DNA of 64,000 bases, taken from Streptomyces sp. S465 (GTDB lineage Bacteria > Actinomycetota > Actinomycetes > Streptomycetales > Streptomycetaceae). The stretch is from contig NZ_CP114036.1 in assembly GCF_026898115.1 (NCBI RefSeq), forward strand, positions 7,434,001 to 7,498,000, given 5' to 3'. Below, in pieces: positions 45,212 through 52,833 of the stretch; positions within the stretch are counted from its first letter, which is position 1; each line of letters starts with the position of its first letter. The notes under the pieces were generated by a model. The model saw nothing but the letters and a program-made list of their open reading frames with translations, had not been told where the DNA came from and made no database searches. The position numbers and the translations under genes are program-made.

Positions 45212-46150
45212 ATGTCCCTGCCCGATGCGGTACGCATCCGCGAGATCGCGCCCCGGTTGACCTTCCAAGACCATGTCGTCCCGACCGAAGTAAAGATCGA
45301 ACTCGTTGGGCGGCTCATCGACGCCGGCGTCCGCGCGTTCGAGCTGTCCTCCTTCGTCCGGCCCGATCTCATACCGGGCCTCGCCGACGCCGAGGAGGTG
45401 TTCGCCCGGGTGCCGCGGGTGCCCGGCCTCAGCCTCGGCTGCTGTGTCGGCAATACGCGCGGGCTCGCTCGCGCGGTCGGCGCGGGGGCCGACACGGCGT
45501 ATTTCCTGCTCTCCGCTGACGAGGAATTCGCTCGCGCCAACACCGGACGGTCCACCACGGACTCGTTGCGTGAACTGGAGCGCATGGCCACGTTCGCCGC
45601 GGACCGGAACATCGTGCTCGGCACCTACGTCATCTTCGCCTGGGGTGGGCCGACCGGCCCCGCCCGCAGCGGCGAGGACCTCGAACCGCTGGCCCGGCGG
45701 CTCCTCGACATCGGGGTGGACCATTGGATCCTCGCCGATTCATCCGGCTACGCCGCGCCGCCCCAGATCCGCGAACTCCTCACCGCCGCGCTCCGGCACG
45801 TACCGCCGTCGAATCTGACCGTGCAGATCCACGACGGCCGCGGCATGGGCCTTGCCGGCCTGCTCCCACTCCTCGAACTCGGTGTCCACGCCATCGACAC
45901 CTCCCTTGCCGGCAGCGGCGGCCACCCGGCGATGCCCGGCACCCAAGGCGGCGGCCTGTGCACCGAGGACGCCGTGCAACTGCTCCAATTGTGCGGGGTG
46001 GAAACCGGTATCGACCTGCCCCGCCTCATCGATACAGCGAATTGGCTCACCAGCGAGGTCGGCGTTCCCGGTAAGGGGTTTGTCCGGCATACCGGTTGCG
46101 TACCGAGCACTGCCCAGCCCGGTGAACCACTCGCCTTCACCTGGCGATAG
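45212..46150 (+). CDS. HMG-CoA lyase-like (DRE-TIM) protein with altered active site
   Basis: 312 aa TIM barrel. The fold is clear from ELSSFVRPDLIPGLADAEEV, the strand LSLGCCVGNTRGLARAVGAG and the C-terminal GSGGHPAMPGTQGGGLCTED. The first strand, normally an RDGxQ motif with the catalytic Arg-Asp, reads REIAPRLTFQDH, so the Asp is missing; the HxH metal motif is QIHDGRGMGLAG, keeping only one His. A real C-C lyase would need compensating residues. Either a new specificity or a non-HMG lyase. Placed 9 bp after the ligase. Confidence 0.75.
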   Translation: MSLPDAVRIREIAPRLTFQDHVVPTEVKIELVGRLIDAGVRAFELSSFVRPDLIPGLADAEEVFARVPRVPGLSLGCCVGNTRGLARAVGAGADTAYFLLSADEEFARANTGRSTTDSLRELERMATFAADRNIVLGTYVIFAWGGPTGPARSGEDLEPLARRLLDIGVDHWILADSSGYAAPPQIRELLTAALRHVPPSNLTVQIHDGRGMGLAGLLPLLELGVHAIDTSLAGSGGHPAMPGTQGGGLCTEDAVQLLQLCGVETGIDLPRLIDTANWLTSEVGVPGKGFVRHTGCVPSTAQPGEPLAFTWR

Positions 46151-46309
46151 CAACCAAGAGCTGCTGTCTCGTGCACCACAGCCGCCCCGACCAACAAGGC
46201 TTGGGATCCGCGCTTCGGTGCCTTCCACCATCAGTCCAGTACGGCTTGCGTACCGCAAGCGAGATCAGCCGCTGAGTACCGCTTCAGCGCTATGGATCAA
46301 GGAGGACCA

Positions 46310-47806
46310 GTGACGAAAACCCGTAGGCCCACGATCGTCGTAGCCGGCGCAGGGCTGACCGGGCTCTGTGCGGCGGTCTCCGCCCGAGAGGCCGGCGCCC
46401 GCGTTGTGCTGCTGGAAAAGGGCAGCCGTGAGGACGTCGGCGGGAACGCCGCCTTTTCCGGCGGGTTGTTTCTCTTCTGCTATGACGGGCCGGACGATCT
46501 GACGTCGATTACGGAAGAATTCGAGCCGGGCATGAAAGCCGACCGGATCGAGGCACCGCCCTACACCCGCCAGGCCTACGCAGCCGAGCTGATGGCGATG
46601 AGCGACGGCCGAGCCGAACCCCGACTGGTCAACGCGCTGGCAGAACGGTCGTTGGCCACGGTCCGCTGGCTGGCCGCGAAAGGCGTCCGCTTCACATTCA
46701 ACCGCACCCTGGGGGCCGAGGTCCGCGACGGCGTCCTGAACATCCCACCCGGCCAGGTGCTGACGTGCACCGGCGAGGGAATGTCACGCGGGTTCGAGGT
46801 GATCCGTCCCTTGCTTGCGCACGCCGAGCGGGTCGGCGTGGAGATCCGCTGGTCCACACCACTGGCGGAGGTGCTGCGCAGCGACGGCCGGGTTACGGGC
46901 GTCGCGATCGGCGACGGCGGCCAGACCGTGCCCGCCGACGCCGTGGTGATCGCCACCGGCGGCTTCCAGGCCGACCGCGCACTACGCCGCGAGTATCTGG
47001 GTCCGCAGTGGGAGTCGGTGCGTCTGCGCGGCACCCGCCTGGCCACGGGCGACGGGATCCAGGCAGCACTTCGCGCCGGCGCGGACAAGGCCGGTACCTG
47101 GTCGAGCTGCCATTCGGCCGCAGTCGACCCGACCATGCCCTCACCGGGGTCCAGCGAGGCCTCACCACCGTTCCCACTGCACGGCTTCTGGCTCGGCGTA
47201 CTCATCAACCGCGACGGCGAGCGGTTCGTCGACGAGGGCCCCGGCCCGTGGGTCAAGAACTACTCGAGGATGGGCAAGGCGATCATGCGGCAGCCCGGGT
47301 GCGAGGCCTTCGAGATCTTCGATCAGCGGACCGCGGCCCGAGTGGCCGATGAGTTCGCCGGCGCGGCGGTGCCCCTCGTCGCGCACACTGTCCCGGAGCT
47401 CGCCGAGCGGATCGGGGTGCCCGTCGACCGGCTGACGCACACGCTCGAGACGTTCAACAACGCGTGCCCACCCGGCAACGACATAAGTGAAGATTGCGGT
47501 ACGGACGGCATTACGCCACCTAAGTCCCGCTGGGCTACGCCCCTCGACCGGCCACCGTTCGTCGCTTATCGCGCCACCGCGGGGCTCACCTTCACGTTCG
47601 GCGGTATCCGGATCGACCCGGACGGCCGGGCTCTTGGAACGGACGGGGCACCGGTGACCGGCCTGTACGCGGCCGGCGAGGCTATCGGTGGTCTGTTCTA
47701 CGGCGACTATCCCGGTGGCGCCGCCCTCATGCGCGCCGCGGTCTTCGGCCGCGCGGCCGGACACACTGCCGCGACCGAAACCAGGCCGACTCCTCACCTG
47801 GCCTGA
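46310..47806 (+). CDS. FAD-dependent oxidoreductase, fumarate reductase/tricarballylate or ketosteroid dehydrogenase family
   Basis: 498 aa. The dinucleotide motif VVAGAGLTGLCAAVSAREAG is at residues 10-29, then the FAD-binding GGNAAFSGGLFLF, the mid-domain VVIATGGFQADRALRREYLG and the C-terminal FAD loop GLYAAGEAIGGLFYGDYPGG, all typical of FAD_binding_2 flavoproteins. GTG 46310 has a strong aaggagg at 46296-46303, preferred over ATG 46292. It ends 13 bp inside the convergent PrpD gene. Probably desaturates a C-C bond next to a carboxylate. Confidence 0.87.
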   Translation: MTKTRRPTIVVAGAGLTGLCAAVSAREAGARVVLLEKGSREDVGGNAAFSGGLFLFCYDGPDDLTSITEEFEPGMKADRIEAPPYTRQAYAAELMAMSDGRAEPRLVNALAERSLATVRWLAAKGVRFTFNRTLGAEVRDGVLNIPPGQVLTCTGEGMSRGFEVIRPLLAHAERVGVEIRWSTPLAEVLRSDGRVTGVAIGDGGQTVPADAVVIATGGFQADRALRREYLGPQWESVRLRGTRLATGDGIQAALRAGADKAGTWSSCHSAAVDPTMPSPGSSEASPPFPLHGFWLGVLINRDGERFVDEGPGPWVKNYSRMGKAIMRQPGCEAFEIFDQRTAARVADEFAGAAVPLVAHTVPELAERIGVPVDRLTHTLETFNNACPPGNDISEDCGTDGITPPKSRWATPLDRPPFVAYRATAGLTFTFGGIRIDPDGRALGTDGAPVTGLYAAGEAIGGLFYGDYPGGAALMRAAVFGRAAGHTAATETRPTPHLA

Positions 47807-49149
47807 AGAGCGCGGAGCAGGCCGGAAAGGGACGCACTGCGGTCGAGCTCGTCGATCCGATCCGCGATCGCCTGGCTGCCTGCCCGTCCGTAGATCGGGT
47901 CGGCAGCCAGGTGGAATCGCGCGATGACCTCTTCAGTGGTCATCGACGCGAACGTGTCCTGCTCGGCGACGAGCGTGCGCCCGTCGTCGAGCAGGACACG
48001 AACGCTCGAGCCATTGCGGGCCGGAAACGCCGCCGTCAGGCCCGGATCCTCGACGAGCCGCGAACGCGCGGCGAGCCGGTTCACCTCGGTATCGCGGGGG
48101 TCTTGCCAGTTCCGGTCGAAGATCCCACCGGCGACGAGCACGGATCCCACACTGAACTGCACGCTCAGCGAGCCGGCCAACACGTCGGCGATGGGCCCGG
48201 CGTTGTCACAGCCCGGATAGCGCACCGCTTGCTCCGGGAGTGTGATGAGGACGGAGTCGATGCGCCGCGGATCCGGGCGGTGACGCTGGACAATGTCCTG
48301 GGCGAGCTGACAGGGACCTTGCACGTAGATGCACGCTGGGGCTGGTTTGTGCACGATGTCGCGGATAGCGAATCGGGTGCCGAGGCGGTCGGTGAGGTGG
48401 TGCGCACGGTGCCCGGCCTTGAATGCTGCCAGCAGACCCGCGTCGCCATCGAGACCGCCAACCGCGGCGGTCAACCCGTGCCGTGCCAGCAAGGCTGATT
48501 CGACCCCGGCGCGTGCGGCCACCGCCGAGTGCAGCACGTGCTCGGGAGTGCCCGACCGCGCCCACTGGTTGAGACCGAACGAGGCGTTGGCGGCCATGCT
48601 CAACGCCGCCCGGGTGGCCTCCCGTCCGAGAGCCAGCAGATGAGCGCACGCCACAGCGGCCGCCACAGGCCCGATCAGGCCGGTCGGCCGGAAGATCGTG
48701 GCCACCTCGGGCGTGATCAGCGCGGAGCCCAGCCGGCACATCACCTCATAGCCGACCACCAGCGCGGACAAGAGACGCCCGCCAGGCACATCGACATGCT
48801 CGGACAGCGCTAGCAGTGCCGGAACGACCACCATGCCAGGATGCGACGAGCTCTCGATGTGAGTATCCGTGCGACCCGTCGCCGCTGCGGCCACGCTGGC
48901 GAGATAGGCCGCCATCGGCGCCGAGGCGCGAACCGACGCCCCGGGAACGACGGAACCACAACCGTGTGTCCCGGGTTCCCCCAGTGCCTTCAGCGCGATC
49001 CGCGCCTCGCGCGAGGCATCGAACATGAGCGCCGCGGACAGAAAGTCCACGAGACACACCTTGGCCTTGTCGACGACATCGGCTGGGAATTGTTCCACCG
49101 AAGCCTGGGCACAGAAGGCCGACACTTCGTCGGCGATATGGCGACTCAT
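47794..49149 (-). CDS. MmgE/PrpD-family protein
   Basis: About 451 aa. The all-helical N-terminal domain contains KVCLVDFLSAALM and the family pattern GRTDTHIESSSHPGMVVVPA (the D-T-H segment and following), and AANASFGLNQWARSGTPEHV; the C-terminal domain includes the PACIYVQGP block. The family has 2-methylcitrate dehydratase, cis-aconitate decarboxylase and epimerase activities. ATG 49149 has ggagagg at the right distance; ATG 49185 is possible. Two GCATGC boxes sit 70-95 bp upstream. Convergent with the FAD gene. Confidence 0.87.
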   Translation of the reverse strand: MSRHIADEVSAFCAQASVEQFPADVVDKAKVCLVDFLSAALMFDASREARIALKALGEPGTHGCGSVVPGASVRASAPMAAYLASVAAAATGRTDTHIESSSHPGMVVVPALLALSEHVDVPGGRLLSALVVGYEVMCRLGSALITPEVATIFRPTGLIGPVAAAVACAHLLALGREATRAALSMAANASFGLNQWARSGTPEHVLHSAVAARAGVESALLARHGLTAAVGGLDGDAGLLAAFKAGHRAHHLTDRLGTRFAIRDIVHKPAPACIYVQGPCQLAQDIVQRHRPDPRRIDSVLITLPEQAVRYPGCDNAGPIADVLAGSLSVQFSVGSVLVAGGIFDRNWQDPRDTEVNRLAARSRLVEDPGLTAAFPARNGSSVRVLLDDGRTLVAEQDTFASMTTEEVIARFHLAADPIYGRAGSQAIADRIDELDRSASLSGLLRALQAR

Positions 49150-49216
49150 CACACGCCCTCTCCACTCCGCCCTGCTGTCACGCACTGCTCAAATGATCCA
49201 AAAACGACAGGCGCGT

Positions 49217-49245
49217 ATAAGCATGCTTATGCTAGGAACGCATGC
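49217..49245. promoter_or_regulatory. Two GCATGC boxes upstream of MmgE/PrpD
   Basis: ATAAGCATGCTTAT at 49217-49230 is a perfect 14-bp palindrome, followed by a second GCATGC at 49240-49245. Same box as at 39.4 and 50.2 kb. Confidence 0.65.
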
Positions 49246-49334
49246 TTACCCGGTCAACCCACAGGGCCGGACGGGAGCACCCCGAACTCACCGAGCCCAC
49301 CTCGGGCTCCGTACCGTGCTGCGGGGACGGCGAG

Positions 49335-49490
49335 TCATTGGGCGAGGAGGCGGGTCACGGTCGCGCGGGCGGCCCTGGTCGGTGAGGCGACGGTCCGCGA
49401 GGGCGTGGCCGAATTGGATGCCGGCGAAGAGCCTCTGGGGCGGGTGCGCACCCGGTGGTGGACGTAAGAAGGCGATGTGCACAGTTGATT
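49335..49490 (+). pseudogene. ISAzo13-type transposase scrap
   Basis: One frame reads RRVTVARAALVGEATVREGV and AELDAGEEPLGRVR, and a shifted frame continues PGGGRKKA. This matches the N-terminal HTH and linker of ISAzo13-family transposases. Nothing of the catalytic core remains. It separates the PrpD promoter from the MarR gene. Confidence 0.5.
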
Positions 49491-49649
49491 GCCCAGCGCT
49501 GAACTTATGGCGACTGGAGAACGTAACGGCGGAGCCCGGCGCGGTGCTGGTGGCCACAGGGAGTGCCGGCCGCCCGATGGGGCGCATGACCGTCCGCGGC
49601 CCGCATCCCCGCCACCCGGGTCTGCGCCGCGAGGTGGTCATCCGCGCGT
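49491..49649. other. Gap before the MarR stop
   Basis: An open plus-strand stretch here (EPGAVLVATGSAGRPMGRMT) is G/C-biased but short and unassigned. No gene is supported. Confidence 0.3.
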
Positions 49650-50171
49650 CTATTCCTCGGGGCGGCCCATGTTCCGGAGTTCGTTCTCCACTACGAGCGC
49701 GGCCTGCCGCAGGCGGCCATCGGTGGCGACGATGTCGTCCCGTCCGAGCGTGGCGTTCAATGTGTCGCTGATCTTGAGGACCTCGCGGCTCATCTCATCC
49801 AAGGCGGCCAACCCTGCCTCGGTGACCTGGAGCGAAAGTGCCCGTTCGCTTTCTGGATGTGCGTCACGGGCAACGAAACCGCGGTTCTCCAGTTGGGTGA
49901 CCATCCGCGTCATCGTCTGCGGCCGCACGTAGGAGCGGCGTGACAGCTGAGCAAGGGTCAGATGGGGCTGACTGGCCAGGATCCGCAGGGCGCTGTAACT
50001 GGACAGTGTCATCTTCCATGGGCGCAGTCGCGTGTTCCCGATCCTGGTGACCGCCCGCTCGAACCGGAAGGCGGCGTCGATCATCGAAGACGCTTCGTCC
50101 ATACCGGCGGCAGCCTCGGTCGGCGAGCGACCGTCGTCGAACGGGTTGATGTAGGGCAGTGCGCTTGTCAC
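49650..50171 (-). CDS. MarR-family regulator of the catabolic cluster
   Basis: 173 aa. The winged helix reads LTLAQLSRRSYVRPQTMTRM, VTQLENRGFVARDAHPESER, then the wing LSLQVTEAGLAAL. A 40-residue N-terminal extension precedes the dimer helix. It diverges from the flavin reductase gene, and three GCATGC boxes lie in the 75-bp region between the two starts. Autoregulation and control of the 39.7-50.8 kb genes is strongly suggested by box distribution; the ligand may be a CoA thioester or the free carboxylate (inference). Confidence 0.88.
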   Translation of the reverse strand: MTSALPYINPFDDGRSPTEAAAGMDEASSMIDAAFRFERAVTRIGNTRLRPWKMTLSSYSALRILASQPHLTLAQLSRRSYVRPQTMTRMVTQLENRGFVARDAHPESERALSLQVTEAGLAALDEMSREVLKISDTLNATLGRDDIVATDGRLRQAALVVENELRNMGRPEE

Positions 50172-50203
50172 CCATGCAGCATATGGCCTGCGGGATCGGA
50201 ACT

Positions 50204-50254
50204 CAGCATGCTTGTAAGATACTAAGCATGCTTGTATTCTGTAAGCATGCTTAC
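50204..50254. promoter_or_regulatory. Three GCATGC boxes between MarR and flavin reductase
   Basis: GCATGC at 50206, 50226 and 50245; the last is the centre of GTAAGCATGCTTAC (50241-50254), a perfect 14-bp palindrome that contains the presumed ATG of the flavin reductase gene. Confidence 0.7.
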
Positions 50255-50762
50255 GGGAGTCGACGACTCTTCTCAGCTGTCAGGCCCCGACGCCACACGT
50301 TTCCGGGCCGTCCTCGGGCACTTCCCCAGCGGCATCACCGCTATCACTTCGCGCGATGCGCAAGGCAGGCCGGTGGGCATGACCGTCGCGTCATTCACCT
50401 CGGTATCACTCACCCCTCCACTCGTGGCGTTCCTGCCCGGCAAGACGTCGTCGACGTTCCCGGTCATCGCCGAGCGCGGCACCTTCTGCGTGAATGTCCT
50501 CGCTGCCGACCAAGAGCGGATCTGCCGTGCACTGTCGGTGTCGGGAGGCGACAAGTTCGCCGAGGTGGCCTGGCGGTCCGGGCCGCATGGAGACCCGGTC
50601 ATCGACGGCGTGGTCGCCTGGATCGGCTGCACGATCGAAGCCGTGCACGACGCCGGTGACCACTACATCGTCATCGGGCGTGTCGACGACCTCGATGCCG
50701 ACAGCACGGCGTCGCCCCTGCTGTTCTTCAAAAGCCGCTACAACCACCTCACATCAGCCTGA
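50247..50762 (+). CDS. Flavin reductase (HpaC/FRP-type, two-component monooxygenase partner)
   Basis: About 172 aa split-barrel protein. The motifs FRAVLGHFPSGITAITSRDA, GMTVASFTSVSLTPPLVAFL, and the FMN/NADH-site FCVNVLAADQ and HYIVIGRVDDL match NAD(P)H:FMN/FAD reductases that feed two-component monooxygenases. The likely partner is the LLM monooxygenase at 42.5 kb. ATG 50247 is inside an operator palindrome with no Shine-Dalgarno, so the message may be leaderless; TTG 50232 is another start choice. Confidence 0.85.
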   Translation: MLTGVDDSSQLSGPDATRFRAVLGHFPSGITAITSRDAQGRPVGMTVASFTSVSLTPPLVAFLPGKTSSTFPVIAERGTFCVNVLAADQERICRALSVSGGDKFAEVAWRSGPHGDPVIDGVVAWIGCTIEAVHDAGDHYIVIGRVDDLDADSTASPLLFFKSRYNHLTSA

Positions 50763-50842
50763 TAGACGAGCACCTCGCAGCCCCACGAGGCGGAATCAAA
50801 GCCACGGGCGCCTCAGAGCACGACAGCAGGAGGTCCATCGAC

Positions 50843-51637
50843 ATGGAGTGCGGAGTTCTGAGCGAGCTGATCGCCGATCTAGCGGCGGAGTTCGACTCGC
50901 TGCGGGCGCTCATCACCTCTGGGACAGATCTGGTGCGGCCAACTCCCGCCGTCGGCTGGGACATCAGATCCAGCGTGTCGCACTTGATCGGCTGTGACCT
51001 CCTGGCCGAGGAAGCGATCGCCGCTCCCGATGAATTCCAGCGTGCCCGTCCCGCCACCGACGATGGCCTGGCCGAGCTCCTCGAAAGCCACATTGCGGCC
51101 CGCCGAGACCTCTCGGCAAAGGAACTGCGACAGGAATGGGATGAAGCCTTCGCAGCACTTCTGAGGGCTTTTGCGTCCTCGCGTCGAGACGAAAACGTTC
51201 CCTGGTTCGGGCCACCGATGAGCCCGGCGACGCTGGCCACAGCTCGCCTGATGGAATACTGGGCCCACGGCCAGGATGTCGCTGACGCCCTGAAGGTCGT
51301 CCGCCGGCCCACGGACCGGATCCGGCACGTTTGTCACCTCGGGTTCGTCACGTTCGCATTCAGCTTCGCCAACCGCGGCCTGCCCGTGCCGCCGTCCCCA
51401 CCGCGTGTCGAGCTGCGCCTGCCCAGCGGCCTGCCCTGGGTCCGCGGCCCAGAAGACGGCCGCGCCTTGGTGACCGGCGACGCGCTCGACTTCGCCCTCG
51501 TGGTCACCCAGCGCAGGCACCGGTCCGACACGTCCCTGACCTGCCGAGGCGAAGTCGCCGAGCAATGGCTCGCCATCGCCCAATGTTTCGCCGGCCCGCC
51601 CGGCCCGGGCCGGGCGCCGAGCGAGGTTCCGTACTAG
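50843..51637 (+). CDS. TIGR03084-family (DinB/maleylpyruvate isomerase-like) protein
   Basis: 264 aa. The N-terminal four-helix bundle has VGWDIRSSVSHLIGCDLLAE and the middle TARLMEYWAHGQDVADALKV, carrying the conserved His residues used for metal binding in DinB and mycothiol-dependent maleylpyruvate isomerase folds. The C-terminal beta-domain is WVRGPEDGRALVTGDALDFA, LVVTQRRHRSDTSLTCRGEV. Mycothiol-linked transfer or isomerase activity is plausible for an actinomycete. ATG 50843 follows aggagg. It lies after the flavin reductase and could be the last gene of that unit. Confidence 0.8.
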   Translation: MECGVLSELIADLAAEFDSLRALITSGTDLVRPTPAVGWDIRSSVSHLIGCDLLAEEAIAAPDEFQRARPATDDGLAELLESHIAARRDLSAKELRQEWDEAFAALLRAFASSRRDENVPWFGPPMSPATLATARLMEYWAHGQDVADALKVVRRPTDRIRHVCHLGFVTFAFSFANRGLPVPPSPPRVELRLPSGLPWVRGPEDGRALVTGDALDFALVVTQRRHRSDTSLTCRGEVAEQWLAIAQCFAGPPGPGRAPSEVPY

Positions 51638-51733
51638 CGTGATGCGCCTGAAATGGCGGCTCCAGCTGATCGTTTCAGAATGAAGTTCGCAGGCGGTGGC
51701 TTTGTTCACAAGCTGCGGTTCTGGCTCGACTTC
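51638..51733 (+). other. 5' exon of the outer group II intron
   Basis: About 96 bp between the TIGR03084 stop and the outer intron. It ends ctcGACTTC, the same six bases (GACTTC) that precede the inner intron, consistent with a shared intron-binding sequence. No gene identified. Confidence 0.45.
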
Positions 51734-52331
51734 CGTTTGCGCCGTGAGGCGCTGTTGGTTCGAGTGAAGGTGGAAGACCTGCACCAACTCGCTGTCGCAA
51801 CAGTCGGGTTGAAGCTGAGGGCAGCCTGATCCGGGTGATGCCGGGGAGGGCGAGAGCGGCCCTGACAACGGCGGGACGTGTCCAGTACTGCCAGATGGGG
51901 CGGGTCCGGCAAGCGTGATGGAGAGGAGTACGCGAGGAATCGGCGTTTACGTCTCTTAAAGTGCCTCCGGCTCGAACCTGGCGGATCAGGGCCGGTAGCG
52001 GTGCGTATGCAGGTCATCCTTTCGGGTGGTCTGCCAACTTCTGGGTCGGTCTACGAAAGCTGGCCGGGAGGCCACGAGGGAAGCCTGCGGCGTACTCGTG
52101 GCGATGCCGCAGGGACACAGCCGGGCTCCTCCTTCATCGAGCGAACCACAGTAAACACGGGAACCGTCCCGAACCTCGCCCCGCCACCTGCCTCCAGCAG
52201 ACTGCCCGGGCTGAGCGCATCGACCGCTGATCGGTCCGGAACGGGGCGGAGCCGCCGTAGTACTCCGAGGCCGGGAGAGCCGGCCGCATGGGGAAGGGCG
52301 GCAGCGGTATCGAGAAGGGAAGGACGCTGCA

Positions 52332-52833
52332 ATGCCGGAAGACGCCCCGCCGAATGGCGGAGCTCTGGGCCCTCGGGCCCGGGTACTGGAGATACAGACC
52401 AAGCTTCACCGTTGGACGGTGGCCGATCCCGGCCGCCGGTTCGATGACCTGTTCAACTTCGTGCACGACCCGGCGACGTTGTTGGTGGCGTTCGACCGGG
52501 TCGCGGGCAACCAGGGAGCCCGGACCCCCGGCGTCGACGGTCTGACAGCCACCGACGTCGAGGCATCGATCGGTGTTCCCGGGTTCCTGAACGACCTGCG
52601 GGCCGCCCTCAAAGACGGCTCGTTCCGTCCTCTGCCGGTACGGGAACGCAGCATTCCCAAGCCAGGAGGCTCGGGGAAAGTCCGCAAGCTCGGGATTCCG
52701 ACGATCGCGGACCGGTGAGCACCTGCACGGGCCCTGGGAACCAGGTGGGACGATGGCCACCGAAGGCAAACGCGCCTACCGGCGCCGCAAAGGTCAACCC
52801 ACGTGGCGGGTCGTCCGCTACGCGGACGACTTC
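52332..52833 (+). pseudogene. Outer intron reverse transcriptase, N-terminal part and YADDF segment
   Basis: From ATG 52332 the protein reads RVLEIQTKLHRWTVADPGRR, RVAGNQGARTPGVDGLTATD and RPLPVRERSIPKPGG, the RT0/RT1 region of group II intron proteins, and stops at 52716-52718. The next frame resumes EHLHGPWEPGGTMATEGKRA and WRVVRYADDF. About 120 codons between these (RT2-RT4) are missing, a deletion of some 360 bp at 52715-52720. The coding then stops at 52833, where the inner intron begins; the rest lies at 54883-55463. Confidence 0.78.
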
